The notes: a model not told the origin generated them from the letters alone. A stretch of 63,637 bases of DNA from Parvibaculum sp. (GCA_019635965.1 JAHBYK010000006.1:1-63637); one strand, 5' to 3'; shown: positions 43,923-54,515, numbered from the stretch's first letter. Translations and numbers: made by a program.

Positions 43923-44537
43923 TCAGGCGATCTCTTGGCTGTTCAGCGCAAGCCATTGAATCAGAAGGATTGTCTTTGCGTCGGTGATGCGGCCGTCTTT
44001 AACGGCCTGCAGGGCTTCGGCCAGGGGCACGACGACGGCGCGGATGTCCTCGTGCTCATGGGCAAGGCCATGGATGCCGCCGACGGCGGAGAGGTCGGCC
44101 TCGCCGATGAAAAGCGAGGCACGCTCGCCATAGCCGCCGGGCGAGGACCAGACGGTGGATACCGGGTGAAGGCGGGTGAGGCTGCAGCCCGCCTCTTCCT
44201 CCGCTTCACGGCGGGCAACATCCTCCGGTGCCTCTCCTTCCTCGCGGATGCCGGCGACGGCCTCGAAGAGCCAGGTCGCTTCGCCCCAGACGAGACCGCA
44301 GGTGCGGAACTGCTCGATCAGCACGACGGCGCCGAGCTTCGGATCCCAGGGGAGCACGTTCACGACTTCGGCGATGGTGTAGACATCGCGCGTGACCTCA
44401 TCGGACCAGCCACCATCGAACCGCTTGTGACGGAAGACGAAGCGTTCGATGCGGCCCCAGCCGCGGCCGATGATTTCGCGTGTCTGGAGTTCTATGTCGG
44501 CAAGGCTGCGTGGCGTCGGAATGAGTCGGGGTTCCAT
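43923..44537 (-). CDS. Nudix hydrolase, ADP-ribose-pyrophosphatase type
   Basis: The 204-residue protein contains a complete Nudix box, [20 protein letters not shown] then AG, near residues 102-124. It is preceded by the dimerising N-terminal region found in ADP-ribose pyrophosphatases (NUDF/NudE). It probably hydrolyses ADP-ribose or nucleotide sugars to limit toxic metabolites. It is divergent from recQ with a 172-bp gap. Confidence 0.85.
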   Translation of the reverse strand: MEPRLIPTPRSLADIELQTREIIGRGWGRIERFVFRHKRFDGGWSDEVTRDVYTIAEVVNVLPWDPKLGAVVLIEQFRTCGLVWGEATWLFEAVAGIREEGEAPEDVARREAEEEAGCSLTRLHPVSTVWSSPGGYGERASLFIGEADLSAVGGIHGLAHEHEDIRAVVVPLAEALQAVKDGRITDAKTILLIQWLALNSQEIA

Positions 44538-44709
44538 GAGGGCTCCGGCGGGAGATGGGGGGCAGGCAAATCTAGCAGGCCGTGTGCTGGCCGCGCGAGG
44601 CCTCTCGCCCCTGACCGGCGCGTTTCGGGTTTTCCGGCAGGCGATGGATGGTAGTTTTACCGGGCGCGCCAGTGAGTCGCTGTCAGCGCGAGAGCCGGAA
44701 AGTGAAACG

Positions 44710-46530
44710 ATGTTCGAAACTGAGGCGGTGCTGAAGGAAGTGTTCGGACTTCCCTCGTTCCGCGGACAGCAAGCGGAGATCGTGCGGCATGTGGTACAGG
44801 GCGGCGATGCTGTCGTGCTGCTGCCGACGGGGGCGGGCAAGTCGCTTTGCTATCAGATACCGGCCATATGCCGGCCGGGCGTTGGCGTTGTCGTGTCGCC
44901 GCTGATTGCACTGATGCGCGATCAGGTGGAGGCGCTCAGGCAATCCGGCGTGAAGGCGGCGGCGCTTCATTCCGCGCTTGAGCCCGATGAGGCGCGGCAG
45001 GTGCGGGACGATCTCGCCTCGGGCAATCTCGATCTTCTCTATGTGACGCCGGAACGGCTGGCGGGCGGCGGCTTCGCCGACTTCCTTTCGCGGCAGAGGA
45101 TCGCGCTCTTCGCCATCGACGAAGCGCATTGCGTGAGTCAGTGGGGACATGATTTCCGGCCGGAATATCTCCAGCTTGCGGCGCTGAAGGAGCGGTTTCC
45201 GGGCGTGCCGCGGCTTGCGCTCACGGCAACCGCCGATCCGCAGACGCGGGACGATCTCATTCACCGGCTGCGGCTCGATGAGGCGCGCGTCTTCTCGGCG
45301 AGTTTCGACAGGCCGAATATTTCCTACACCATTGCCCGGAAGGAAAATGCACGGCGCCAGTTGCGCTACTTCCTGCGGACAAGGAAGGGCGAGAGCGGAA
45401 TCGTCTATTGCCTGAGCCGCAAGAAGGTGGAGGAGATTGCCGAGTGGCTTTGCGATGAGGGGTTTCCGGCGCTGCCTTATCATGCCGGGCTCGAGCGCGA
45501 TGTGCGCGACGCGAACCAGGATGCCTTCCTCAAGGAGGAGAGCGTCATTCTTGTTGCAACCATTGCCTTCGGCATGGGGATCGACAAGCCGGATGTGCGC
45601 TTCGTGGCGCATCTCGATCTGCCGTCGAGCGTCGAGGCCTATTATCAGGAGACGGGCCGGGCGGGGCGCGACGGACTGCCTGCGGCAGCGTGGATGGTGC
45701 ACGGCATGGGCGATGCGGCGCTTCGCCGCCGGATGATCGAGGAAAGCTCGTCGCCGGACGAGGTCAAGCGCGTGGAACGTGCGAAGCTCGATGCGCTGCT
45801 TGGCATCTGCGAGACGGTGGCGTGCAGGCGGCAGGCGCTGCTCGCGCATTTCGGCGAGGCGCATGAGGGAGAGTGCGGGAATTGCGATACCTGCCGTGAG
45901 CCTGCGGAATTATGGGACGGGACGGAAGCGGCGCGGAAGGCGCTCTCGGCGATCTACCGAACCGGGCAACGCTATGGCGCGGGGCACATCATTGACGTGC
46001 TTCTCGGCAACCTGACCGAGAAGGTGGAGCGCGGACGGCATCAGGAATTGCCGACATTCGGCATCGGCCGCGAACTCGACCGGAAGGGTTGGCAGTCGGT
46101 GTTCAGGCAGCTTGCGGCACGCGGCATCATCGCGGTGGATCACGCGGCCTATGGCGCTTTGACGCTCGCAGAAAGCGCGCGGCCGGTGCTGCGCGGCGAC
46201 CGGCGGATCGAGCTGCGCCGCGACACGGCACCGTCCGGCAAGCGGCGCGGCACAAGTGGCGAGGCCGAGGTCTGGGCGTCGGCGGAGGATGAGGCGCTGT
46301 TTCAGGCGCTGCGCGCGGAACGGCTGCGGCTCGCCAGGGAACAGGGCGTGCCGCCCTATGTGATCTTCCACGACACGACCCTGCGCGAGATGACGCGGCG
46401 GCGGCCGCGAAGCGAGGCGGCACTCGCCGATATTCCCGGCATCGGCGGCGCCAAGATCGCGCGTTATGGCAGGGCTTTCCTGACGGTGATCCGCGAGGGC
46501 GCCGGTCAGGACCGGGCGAGCGTCACCTGA
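44710..46530 (+). CDS. recQ: ATP-dependent DNA helicase RecQ
   Basis: The 606-residue helicase has Walker [10 protein letters not shown] (about residues 38-46), the Walker B box DEAH with WGHDFRPEY, motif [12 protein letters not shown], the zinc cysteines of the RecQ-Ct region ([18 protein letters not shown]), the WH domain and a C-terminal HRDC domain (about 530-600). RecQ unwinds DNA with 3'-5' polarity in recombination and fork repair. ATG 44710 ([13 protein letters not shown]) aligns with the usual start; an ATG at 44644 would add 22 unlike residues. Its end overlaps cfa by 25 bp on the opposite strand. Confidence 0.94.
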   Translation: MFETEAVLKEVFGLPSFRGQQAEIVRHVVQGGDAVVLLPTGAGKSLCYQIPAICRPGVGVVVSPLIALMRDQVEALRQSGVKAAALHSALEPDEARQVRDDLASGNLDLLYVTPERLAGGGFADFLSRQRIALFAIDEAHCVSQWGHDFRPEYLQLAALKERFPGVPRLALTATADPQTRDDLIHRLRLDEARVFSASFDRPNISYTIARKENARRQLRYFLRTRKGESGIVYCLSRKKVEEIAEWLCDEGFPALPYHAGLERDVRDANQDAFLKEESVILVATIAFGMGIDKPDVRFVAHLDLPSSVEAYYQETGRAGRDGLPAAAWMVHGMGDAALRRRMIEESSSPDEVKRVERAKLDALLGICETVACRRQALLAHFGEAHEGECGNCDTCREPAELWDGTEAARKALSAIYRTGQRYGAGHIIDVLLGNLTEKVERGRHQELPTFGIGRELDRKGWQSVFRQLAARGIIAVDHAAYGALTLAESARPVLRGDRRIELRRDTAPSGKRRGTSGEAEVWASAEDEALFQALRAERLRLAREQGVPPYVIFHDTTLREMTRRRPRSEAALADIPGIGGAKIARYGRAFLTVIREGAGQDRASVT

Positions 46531-47762
46531 GTGACGTCGATATTTCCGGCGCGGAACCCGGCCTCGCAATAGGACAGGTAATATTCCCACATGCGGCGGA
46601 AACGCTCGTCGAAGCCCTGATGGCGGATTTCGGGCCATGCGGCGCGGAACCTGTCGCGCCACTGTTTCAGGGTTTCGGCGTAGTCGAGACCGAATTCGAG
46701 ATTGCCGGCCCATGAGAGCCCGGCCTGAGCGACCTGCTGGCGCAGCGCCGACGGCGAGGGCAACATGCCGCCCGGAAAGATGTAACGCTGGATGAAGTCG
46801 GCGCGCTTGCGATAGGAGTCGAAGGAGCGGTCTGCGATGGTGATGATCTGCAAGCCGGCCTTGCCGCCCGGCTTCAGGCAATCGCGGACCTTGGCAAAAT
46901 AGGTGGGCCAGTATTGCTCGCCGACCGCCTCGAACATTTCGATGGAGGCGATGCGGTCGAACTTCTCGCCGACATCGCGGTAGTCCTGATAGCGGATGTC
47001 GACCTTGTGGGAGAGCTGCTTCTTTTCCATGCGCTCCCGGGCGAAGGCGAGCTGTTCCTTGCTGATGGTGATGCCGGTGACGCGGCAGCCGATTTCGCTT
47101 GCTGCATATTCCGCGAAGCCGCCCCAGCCGCTGCCGATTTCGAGCAGGTGATGCTCGGGGCGCAGATCCATGTTGCGCGCGAGTGTGCGGTACTTGTTGG
47201 TCTGGGCTTCCGACAGTTCCTGACCGGGGTGCTCGAAGAGCGCCGAGGAATAGGTCATGGTCGGATCGAGCCAGCGGTCATAGAAGCTGTTGCCGAGATC
47301 GTAGTGATATTCTATGTTGCGCTTCGAACCGCTTTTCGAGTTGCGGCGCATGAGATGGCTGAGGCGCGACAGAAGGCGCACGGCCGGCATACCCGTCAGC
47401 TTGTCCTGAAGTGCATCCTTGTTACGGATGAAGAATTGAAGGAAGGCGGTGACGTTGGGGCTGTCCCACATGCCGTCGAGAAAGGCCTCGGCCGCGCCAA
47501 GATCGCCGCCGGCGAAGAAACGCCGCGTCAGGCCATAATCGCGAATGATGATTTCGGCGTCTTCGCCCGGTTCCGTGCCGCGGAAGAGAAGGCGGCGGCC
47601 GTCCGGCAGGGTCACGGTCATCGAACCGTGCCGCACCCGCGCCAGCGTTCTGAAGACGAGCTTTGCAAGGCGGGGAATGCCGCCGATCCTGGAGACGTTC
47701 TCCGGGGTGACGGTGAGGACACCCCCCATGTCGCGATTGGTTGCGGCTAGCTGGTGGTTCAT
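46506..47762 (-). CDS. cfa: Cyclopropane-fatty-acyl-phospholipid synthase family
   Basis: The 418-residue methyltransferase converts cis-unsaturated acyl chains of membrane phospholipids to cyclopropane fatty acids with S-adenosylmethionine. The SAM motif [15 protein letters not shown] and the catalytic neighbourhood [16 protein letters not shown] and [12 protein letters not shown] are typical. It is convergent with recQ with 25 bp of overlap, and the start ATG 47762 lies 177 bp from tRNA-Asn. Confidence 0.93.
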   Translation of the reverse strand: MNHQLAATNRDMGGVLTVTPENVSRIGGIPRLAKLVFRTLARVRHGSMTVTLPDGRRLLFRGTEPGEDAEIIIRDYGLTRRFFAGGDLGAAEAFLDGMWDSPNVTAFLQFFIRNKDALQDKLTGMPAVRLLSRLSHLMRRNSKSGSKRNIEYHYDLGNSFYDRWLDPTMTYSSALFEHPGQELSEAQTNKYRTLARNMDLRPEHHLLEIGSGWGGFAEYAASEIGCRVTGITISKEQLAFARERMEKKQLSHKVDIRYQDYRDVGEKFDRIASIEMFEAVGEQYWPTYFAKVRDCLKPGGKAGLQIITIADRSFDSYRKRADFIQRYIFPGGMLPSPSALRQQVAQAGLSWAGNLEFGLDYAETLKQWRDRFRAAWPEIRHQGFDERFRRMWEYYLSYCEAGFRAGNIDVTQVTLARS

Positions 47763-47939
47763 CGCCTCCGGCCTCCTCCCTTTCGTGGTCTCAGGACAAG
47801 TATAGGCAGGAAATGTTCCGAGCCCAGTCTTTCCGGTACGCGGGCGGGCAAGAGGCGGTTCAGGGCGAAAGGCGGCAAAACGCGCGGAAACGGCCGCCGG
47901 AGGCGGGCGCTTCGGGTATTGAGCTGAAAATGGGAAAAA

Positions 47940-48014
47940 TGGCTCCCCGGGCCGGATTCGAACCAGCGACCAACCGGTTAACAGCCGGTTGCTCTACCAC
48001 TGAGCTACCGGGGA
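47940..48014 (-). tRNA. tRNA-Asn (anticodon GTT)
   Basis: A 75-nt cloverleaf read on the minus strand, with encoded CCA. TCCCCGG pairs with CCGGGGA. The anticodon loop CTGTTAA contains GTT, and the T-loop is TTCGAAT. Confidence 0.96.
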
Positions 48015-48179
48015 GCAGACCGGCGCCGCGCCGCTTGGCGAGCGCCGATGAGGGCTGCGTATAGCAAAGAGATCGGGTGCTTGCCAGCCCAAAAGTCTTG
48101 TTATCGCCACCTTTCCGCTCTATCTGCCGGGCGGATGGCGGGCGGCAGCCCGGCCGCAAGACCCCTAGAGCGGTTTTTC

Positions 48180-48428
48180 ATGGCAGCGGTGCGATTCGGC
48201 AGCAGGAAGATCCATGTACCCGGCCCGCCCTTGCTGCGGATCGTGGTGGGGATCGCGCTCATCATTGGCGGCGTGTTCGGCTTTCTTCCGGTGCTCGGCT
48301 TCTGGATGCTGCCGCTCGGCGTTCTCGTCCTTTCGGTCGATCTTCATCCGGTACGGCGGTGGCGCAGGCGGATCGAGGTCTGGTGGGGACGGCGGCAGCA
48401 GCGCAAGCAGGATGCGGCCAGGGAATAA
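48180..48428 (+). CDS. Small PGPGW-like inner-membrane protein
   Basis: The 82-residue protein has a central hydrophobic hairpin (about residues 18-50) with the phrase IGGVFGFLPVLGFWMLPLG, flanked by a VPGPP motif before and a WRRRI basic tail after. It resembles the putative PGPGW-type transmembrane proteins of unknown function found in alphaproteobacteria. It is a small gene ending only 3 bp before the convergent deacetylase gene. Function is unknown. Confidence 0.75.
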   Translation: MAAVRFGSRKIHVPGPPLLRIVVGIALIIGGVFGFLPVLGFWMLPLGVLVLSVDLHPVRRWRRRIEVWWGRRQQRKQDAARE

Positions 48429-48431
48429 TTC

Positions 48432-49508
48432 TCAGTCGATGCCGAGGGACTTGACCGGGCGGGCCAGCGCAAAGGGCAGGCCGCTCAACAGCGCATCGAG
48501 CATCCGGCGGTCCTGAAAGTCGCCATTGAGCGAAAGCCGGGGCAGACTCCACAGACGACGAGCGTGACGCGGCTGGATCACGCCCTTGCGCGTTGTCGTG
48601 GCGGAACGGAAGCCCAGAGCTTCGGCGAGCGCGAAGTCGCGCGTGCAGGCAGACGAGGGATCTCCATAGGGATAGGAGAAGTGGCGGGGGCGATAGCCGA
48701 GTTCGGCTTCCATGCGCGCGATGCCGATTTCTATATCCATGCGGGCATCATGTGCCGAGAGATGCGCCTGGGCGAAATGGGACGCCGTATGTGCCTCGAC
48801 GCTGGCGAGCGGGTGTGCGGCGAGCCGGCGTACCTCATCCCAGGTGAGCGCGAGTTCGCGCGTGATCGCCGCGATGTCGATACCATGAACCGAAGCAAGG
48901 CGGCGTATCTCTGCGCGAAGGTCCGGTTCCGGCATTGACCGCAACGGCCAATAGATATTTTCCCAGGCGGTATTCTTTTCAGCGGCAGTGCGCGAGGTCA
49001 TTCGCAGCGGACCGCGCGGCAGATGCGCTTCGATCTCATCTGCCGCGCCGATGATCCGTTCGAGCGCGACCCACCAGATTTCGGCATGTCCGTCCGGCAA
49101 GCCGGTGGTGAGATAGAGCGTGAAGGGTACGCCGTGACGTTCGAACACGGGGAGGGCGTCGGTCAGATTGTCCTTGTAGCCGTCATCCAGCGTGAATACC
49201 GCGAAACGCCCGGAGCGATCCCTGTTGGCGATCCGGGTGACAGCCTCGTCGAGAGATACGCAGCTATAGCCGCGCTCCTTCACCAGCCGGATCGCCTCGT
49301 CCAGAAAGTCCGGCGTGATTTCAAGGATCCGGTTCGGCGAAAAGGCAGCGCCATCGTCGGGCCGGACCCGGTGCAGCATGAATATGACGCCGCTGCCTGC
49401 CAGGGAGCCGGGCGCGATGCGGCAGGCGCCGCTTGCCTCAAGCGCGAGAAGCGCGCGCCCCATAAGGCTTGGCTTGCGCGCCGTTATGCCGAGAGATTCC
49501 TGGATCAT
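48432..49508 (-). CDS. Polysaccharide deacetylase (NodB/CE4)
   Basis: The 358-residue protein has the NodB homology domain: FMLHRVRPDD, the metal-binding FTLDDGYKDN (D108-D109), EAHTASHF with the two metal histidines, and SYPYGDPS. It should remove acetyl groups from amino-sugar residues of a polymer or lipid-linked intermediate. No signal peptide is visible, so it may act on the cytoplasmic side. It is divergent from the first GNAT gene of the exopolysaccharide locus and most likely belongs to it. Confidence 0.88.
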   Translation of the reverse strand: MIQESLGITARKPSLMGRALLALEASGACRIAPGSLAGSGVIFMLHRVRPDDGAAFSPNRILEITPDFLDEAIRLVKERGYSCVSLDEAVTRIANRDRSGRFAVFTLDDGYKDNLTDALPVFERHGVPFTLYLTTGLPDGHAEIWWVALERIIGAADEIEAHLPRGPLRMTSRTAAEKNTAWENIYWPLRSMPEPDLRAEIRRLASVHGIDIAAITRELALTWDEVRRLAAHPLASVEAHTASHFAQAHLSAHDARMDIEIGIARMEAELGYRPRHFSYPYGDPSSACTRDFALAEALGFRSATTTRKGVIQPRHARRLWSLPRLSLNGDFQDRRMLDALLSGLPFALARPVKSLGID

Positions 49509-49652
49509 GGGTCCATTCTGACGGTGAAAAGTTAACGTCCGGCAACTTGCACAGGCCTTGCAGAACAAGGGCCAGAAGGCAGCCAGCGTCCAGAATCGGG
49601 AAACGATCGTCCGCGCCTGCCCGAACAAGAGCTACAGCAAGGCGAGGCCCCC

Positions 49653-50924
49653 ATGACGCCGCTGACGACCGCATTTGAACGCGCCACCGGACTGCCCGTG
49701 CAGCGGCCGGAATGGGCTGACAAAAAGACTTTTATTTCCAGCGCCTTGCAGGCGAACCGGCCGGAAGTGCTGCTGTCGCTTCACGACGAGTTCGAGCCGC
49801 TGAAGGCGGTGTGGCAGAAGCTCGAGCGCGAGGGCGATGCAACGGCGTTCCAGAGCTACACATGGCTTTCGACCTGGCAGCGTCATATCGGGACGGTGCA
49901 GCGTATCAAACCGGCCATCATTGTCGGCTGGGACCGGGGCGGCGGCGCACTCTTTATTCTTCCGTTCGGAGTCGAGCGTGGCGTCATGCTTAACCGGCTG
50001 GTCTGGCTGGGCGAGGGGCTGTGCGACTATCACGCGCCGCTGCTGTCGAAGGAATTTTCCCGGCATGTGAACCCGGCTCAGTTTGCGGGTTTGTGGAACG
50101 ACATCGCGCAGCTTCTGCCGGCGCATCAGATGGTTACTCTCGGGCGGATGCCGGAGCGCATTGGCGATCAGGCCAATCCGCTGATGGCGCTGGGGGCGAT
50201 GCGGCGCCATCCAAGTTCCGCCCATCTCACGCGGCTGAACAAGGACTGGGACTCCTATTACAGCGCGAAACGCTCCGCAGGCAGCAAGAAGCGCGACAGG
50301 CAGAAGCGCCGGAAGATCGAGGAACTCGGCGAAGTGAGCTTTGTGACGCCCACAAGCGCCGAGGAGCGGCTTGCCACGCTCGAGGCCATCGTCGCCCAGA
50401 AGTCCGTCGCCTTTGCGCGCATGGGCGTCGCCAATATTTTCGAGAAGCCGGGCTATCTCGCGTTCTACCGCGCGCTTGCGGGCGATGCGGAGGCGCTGGA
50501 TCTTCTGCATCTGAGCCATCTGACGGTGGGCGACACGGTTGCCGCCGCGAGCTGCGGCCTGAGCATGGGCGGCAGCTACTATTATGTGCTTGCGAGCTAT
50601 GACGAGGAGGCGGAGGCGGCACGCTTCGGCCCCGGCGTCGTGCATCTCATGGAACTCATGGCCCATGCGACGGAGACGGGCCACGCGGTTTTCGACTTCA
50701 CGATCGGCGACGAGGCCTACAAGGAGAGCTGGTGCGAGGTCGAGGTGCCGCTGTTCGACTATTTCGAGCCCAATACGCTGGCCGGCTGGGCCGGTGTGGG
50801 GCCGCGGATCGCACTGCATCAGGCTAAACGATTCATCAAGCAGACCCCGGTACTTTGGCAGACATTCACACGGCTGCGCGCCGCTGCCGCCGGATTTCTG
50901 ACGGCGCGGTCCGCCAGGGCTTGA
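49653..50924 (+). CDS. CelD/BcsL-type GNAT acetyltransferase
   Basis: The 423-residue protein belongs to the GNAT_6 (CelD/BcsL, FemAB-like) family seen in exopolysaccharide loci. The acetyltransferase core appears at about residues 190-370, with KKRDRQKRRKIEELGEV, YYYVLASYDEEAEAARFGPG and FDFTIGDEAYKESW. It probably modifies a sugar or amino group of the repeat unit. It is the first gene of a rightward group: GNAT-flippase-GNAT-oxygenase. The flippase start lies 11 bp later. Confidence 0.85.
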   Translation: MTPLTTAFERATGLPVQRPEWADKKTFISSALQANRPEVLLSLHDEFEPLKAVWQKLEREGDATAFQSYTWLSTWQRHIGTVQRIKPAIIVGWDRGGGALFILPFGVERGVMLNRLVWLGEGLCDYHAPLLSKEFSRHVNPAQFAGLWNDIAQLLPAHQMVTLGRMPERIGDQANPLMALGAMRRHPSSAHLTRLNKDWDSYYSAKRSAGSKKRDRQKRRKIEELGEVSFVTPTSAEERLATLEAIVAQKSVAFARMGVANIFEKPGYLAFYRALAGDAEALDLLHLSHLTVGDTVAAASCGLSMGGSYYYVLASYDEEAEAARFGPGVVHLMELMAHATETGHAVFDFTIGDEAYKESWCEVEVPLFDYFEPNTLAGWAGVGPRIALHQAKRFIKQTPVLWQTFTRLRAAAAGFLTARSARA

Positions 50925-50935
50925 GGGCAATGCCG

Positions 50936-52315
50936 ATGATTTCCGCCACGATGCCGCAGCCGCTGAGACGGGTGGCCGGAGAGCTGCTTTCGCGGCTCCA
51001 GGACGGCCATCTCGGCGGCGTGGTGCGGGGCGCGGCCTTTGTGATGGCGATCAGGGTGGCGGGCGCGGCGATCGCGCTTCTCAGCCAGGTCATGCTGGCG
51101 CGTTGGATGGGCGCCTTCGAATACGGCATTTTCTCCTATGTGTGGGTCTGGGTGATCGTGCTCGGCCTCGTCGTGCCGATGGGTTTTGGTACGTCGGTTC
51201 TGCGCTTCATTCCCGAATACCGGACAAAGCAACGCTGGGCGCGGCTCCGGGGATTCATCGGTGCATCATCCGGTGTGGTACTGGCGGTGAGCTGCGCGGC
51301 GAGCGCCGCCGGCCTCGTGCTGCTCTATGCGATGCGTGGCCATATCGACAGTATCTATGTGCTGCCGCTTGCCATCGGCCTTCTTTGCGTTCCGGCCTTT
51401 GCAATGACGGACTATCAGGAAGGTGCAGCACGCGCCTTTGGCTGGGTGAACCTTGCCTATATACCGGCCTATATCGTCCGTCCGCTGCTGATCGCAGGCG
51501 CGGCAGGCGGCATTTTCCATTTCACGGGCGGCGCCAGCGGCCTTCAGGTCGCGCTGGGCGCGCTTGCGGCATGTGTCGTCACGGTGGCCGTTCAGCGGCT
51601 TCTTCTTCAATACCGGATGGCGCGCGAAGTGCCGTCCGCCCGGCCGGCCTGGCATACGAAGTACTGGATCGCAGCCTCGGCACCTCTCGTACTTGTCGAG
51701 GGGCTCTACATGCTGATGACGAATACCGACATCGTGCTTCTCGGCTATTTCGCCGATCCCGACGATGTCGGCATCTATTTCGCGGCAACACGCATTGCCA
51801 ATCTCATGGCGTTCATCTTCTTCTCGCTCAATGCGCTTGCGGTGCCGAAATTCGCGGAGCTTCATGGCGCGGGCAAGCATGACGAGCTTCAACGATTCAT
51901 GCGCGGCGTCATTCACGCGATGTTCTGGCCGACGCTTGCAGCCGGCATTTTCCTGCTTGCCGCGGGAGAGTTCATCCTCGGCCTTTTTGGCGCCGGGTTC
52001 GAGGCGGGATATGTGCTGCTGGCGCTGCTCATGCTCGGCTTCCTTGTGCGCGCGGCGACGGGGCCGACCGAATATCTTCTCAACATGACCGGCAACCAGA
52101 ATGTGGTTGCACTCGTCTATGGTCTCGCGGCGGCCGGGAACATCGTGCTCAATCTGTTGCTGATACCGGAATTCGGCGCGGCCGGTGCGGCGCTTGCGAC
52201 TGCGATTTCGGTTTTCGTATCCACCGTCTTTCTTGCCGTTGCCGTCAAGCGAAGGCTTGGCATCACGGCATTCATCTTTACGGCGAACCGTGCGCGCGCA
52301 CGGGGCGCCGCGTAA
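50936..52315 (+). CDS. Wzx-type polysaccharide flippase
   Basis: The roughly 459-residue protein has about 12 to 14 helices and belongs to the MOP/Wzx export group (MLARWMGAFEYGIFSY, TNTDIVLLGYF, then the MLGFLVRAATGP region). It should flip lipid-linked repeat units across the inner membrane. ATG 50936 is spaced 8 bases from GAGGG; ATG 50930 is also possible. Confidence 0.88.
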   Translation: MISATMPQPLRRVAGELLSRLQDGHLGGVVRGAAFVMAIRVAGAAIALLSQVMLARWMGAFEYGIFSYVWVWVIVLGLVVPMGFGTSVLRFIPEYRTKQRWARLRGFIGASSGVVLAVSCAASAAGLVLLYAMRGHIDSIYVLPLAIGLLCVPAFAMTDYQEGAARAFGWVNLAYIPAYIVRPLLIAGAAGGIFHFTGGASGLQVALGALAACVVTVAVQRLLLQYRMAREVPSARPAWHTKYWIAASAPLVLVEGLYMLMTNTDIVLLGYFADPDDVGIYFAATRIANLMAFIFFSLNALAVPKFAELHGAGKHDELQRFMRGVIHAMFWPTLAAGIFLLAAGEFILGLFGAGFEAGYVLLALLMLGFLVRAATGPTEYLLNMTGNQNVVALVYGLAAAGNIVLNLLLIPEFGAAGAALATAISVFVSTVFLAVAVKRRLGITAFIFTANRARARGAA

Positions 52316-52330
52316 GCGAGGCACGAGCCG

Positions 52331-53620
52331 ATGACAGATATTCGCCGTCCATCACTTCGCTTCGGTGCACGCCGGAAGCCGGATCAGGCGGGCGCCCCGC
52401 TCACCGTGGTGACACTGTCTCATGCGGCGCGCTATCTGCGCGACATGCCGCCCAGCGCGGATGTGATCGTTCTTGAAAGCGCGGATGCGCTCGCGCCATA
52501 TCGCGCCGATCTCGAGGCGCTAGCCGCCTCTTCGGCCGATACCAACAGCCAGTATGAATTTTACGCACTTGCAGCCGCGATGGAGCATCTGCCGGGCGGC
52601 GGCAATGTGCGCGTGGCATTGCTGTGGAGCGATGCGAACGAGGCCGGTGCGCGGGAACTCCTCGGCGCGGTGCCTTATCGCGTGAGCTTCGGATATATGG
52701 GGCTGCCGCTGCCTGTCTGGCGCGTCTGGCACCATATTCACAGTTATGTCTGTACACCCTTGTTGAAACGCGGCTGTGAACGTCAGGCTGTGAGGCGCTT
52801 TCTGGCGCTGGCGGACGGCGCGGGCGCGGCACTTGTCGAATTTCCGCTGTTCGAGCTGGGAAGTGCATTCGATGTGGCGCTGGTGGATGTTGCCGAGCGC
52901 CACCAGCGACGTGTCGCAGAGACGGACCGGCATGAGCGGGCATTCCTGACATCCGGTCTCACGGAAGACGAATATCTGACTGCGCATATCCGCAAGAAGA
53001 AGCGCAAGGAGTTCAACCGGCTCTGGAACCGGCTGTCTGAGCTCGGCGAGCTGCGGTTTGCGGTTCATGACGGCGGCAATGTGGATGCCTGGCTCAACCG
53101 CTTTCTGAAGCTCGAAGCCGGAGGCTGGAAAGGCAAGCGCGGAACGGCGCTGAAGGCGGATGCCGAACACAGTGCCTTTTTCGAGAAACTGTGCCGGGGC
53201 GCGGCATCGCAGGGAAAGCTGCATTGCACGGAGATCACGCTGGACGGAAAGCCGCTTGCCATGCTGACGAGCTTCCGCGCTGGCGACGGTCTCTACACGT
53301 TCAAGATCGCTTTCGATGAGACCTATGCGCGCTATTCGCCGGGCGTGCTGCTGATGCTGAAGCTGATCGGCGAAGTGCTGCGGGATGAGCGGACCGCCTG
53401 GGCGGATTCCTGTGCGATCCCCGGTCATCCCATGATCGACCATATCTGGGCGGAACGGCGCGAGATGCGGAGCGTTCTCATTGCAGGTTCAGGCCCCTTC
53501 GCCGCGCCGGCGCTTCGCCACGCCGCAACAGCCATCAAACTCACCGGGAAACTGCGCGCAGCATTGCGCAAGCATTACCACGCCTTTCGCAAGGAGAGGG
53601 AAAATGACCAGAATGATTGA
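52331..53620 (+). CDS. CelD/BcsL-type GNAT acetyltransferase, second copy
   Basis: The 429-residue protein is a second GNAT_6-family member, but with little obvious identity to the first beyond the core (FNRLWNRLSELGELRF, KIAFDETYARYSPG, AWADSCAIPGHPMID). The two could modify different positions of the same polymer. It ends inside the start of the oxygenase-like gene (17-bp overlap), so the two are translationally coupled. Confidence 0.83.
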   Translation: MTDIRRPSLRFGARRKPDQAGAPLTVVTLSHAARYLRDMPPSADVIVLESADALAPYRADLEALAASSADTNSQYEFYALAAAMEHLPGGGNVRVALLWSDANEAGARELLGAVPYRVSFGYMGLPLPVWRVWHHIHSYVCTPLLKRGCERQAVRRFLALADGAGAALVEFPLFELGSAFDVALVDVAERHQRRVAETDRHERAFLTSGLTEDEYLTAHIRKKKRKEFNRLWNRLSELGELRFAVHDGGNVDAWLNRFLKLEAGGWKGKRGTALKADAEHSAFFEKLCRGAASQGKLHCTEITLDGKPLAMLTSFRAGDGLYTFKIAFDETYARYSPGVLLMLKLIGEVLRDERTAWADSCAIPGHPMIDHIWAERREMRSVLIAGSGPFAAPALRHAATAIKLTGKLRAALRKHYHAFRKERENDQND

Positions 53621-54515
53621 AGTCGCCCGCGACAGCGTAAAGGAGCCGATGCCGAAAGCGAGCTTTCGCGTCTCGCACAAGCTGGCCGATCATCCCTTGT
53701 TTCAGCTCGACCGGCTGGCACGGCTCGCCGCATCGCTTCCGGCGGATCGAGTCGAGTTCAACGGTCCGGTGGCGCCCAATCAGGATCCGAACCTGACGCC
53801 ATCGAACGGCATGACGCCGGAGGAGACCGTTCGCCGCATCGAGGAGGCGAAGTCGTGGATGGTTCTGAAAAATGTCGAGAGCGACCCGGAATACAAGGCG
53901 CTGCTCGATGCCTGTCTCGATCAGGTGGCCGAGCAGACCGGCGGCCTGATGGGGGGCGCGCGGCAGCGGCAGGCCTTCATTTTCGTGACATCGCCGGGCA
54001 ATGTGACGCCGTTCCATTCGGACCCGGAACTCAATTTCCTGTTGCAGGTGCGCGGCAACAAGCGCATGTCGCTGTTCGATCCGGCCGACCGGGCCATCGT
54101 GAGCGCGGAAAATTCCGAACTCTATCCGGGCAAGCATCGCAATCTGCCCTATGAGGACGGGTTCGAGGCGAAGGCGACGCATCAGCATATCGAGCCGGGC
54201 GAAGGCATCTTCGTGCCGATCTTTGCGCCGCATTGGGTGCAGAACGGCAACGAAGTGTCGGTGTCGTTCTCGATCACCTGGCACACGGAGGAAAGCGAGC
54301 GCCTCGTGAAGTTCTCCTATGTCAATGCCATGCTTCGCAAGTTCGGTATGCCGCAGGGCGAGGTGGGTGCGAGCCCTGTGTGGGACGATCTGAAAGTTGC
54401 GGCCTACAACATTCTCCGGCCGGTCTATGACGCGGTGAAGCATGTCGTCGGCGGCCGTCACCGGGCGCTGGCCTTGTTTTTCGGCAAGAAGGAAGTGGCC
54501 GCGGCGGCCGGTTGA
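53604..54515 (+). CDS. Cupin/JmjC-like Fe(II)-2-oxoglutarate oxygenase homologue
   Basis: The 303-residue protein contains a double-stranded beta-helix with H138-x-D140 (PFHSDPELNFLLQVRG) and distal H210 (FAPHWVQNG), the facial triad of Fe(II)/2-oxoglutarate enzymes. A plausible arginine ligand is not obvious. Similar cupin_8/JmjC proteins hydroxylate side chains of proteins or small molecules. AAGGAG supports ATG 53604, giving a 17-bp overlap with the GNAT gene. Its position in an exopolysaccharide locus suggests modification of a sugar, lipid carrier or protein component; this is inference. Confidence 0.8.
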   Translation: MTRMIEVARDSVKEPMPKASFRVSHKLADHPLFQLDRLARLAASLPADRVEFNGPVAPNQDPNLTPSNGMTPEETVRRIEEAKSWMVLKNVESDPEYKALLDACLDQVAEQTGGLMGGARQRQAFIFVTSPGNVTPFHSDPELNFLLQVRGNKRMSLFDPADRAIVSAENSELYPGKHRNLPYEDGFEAKATHQHIEPGEGIFVPIFAPHWVQNGNEVSVSFSITWHTEESERLVKFSYVNAMLRKFGMPQGEVGASPVWDDLKVAAYNILRPVYDAVKHVVGGRHRALALFFGKKEVAAAAG

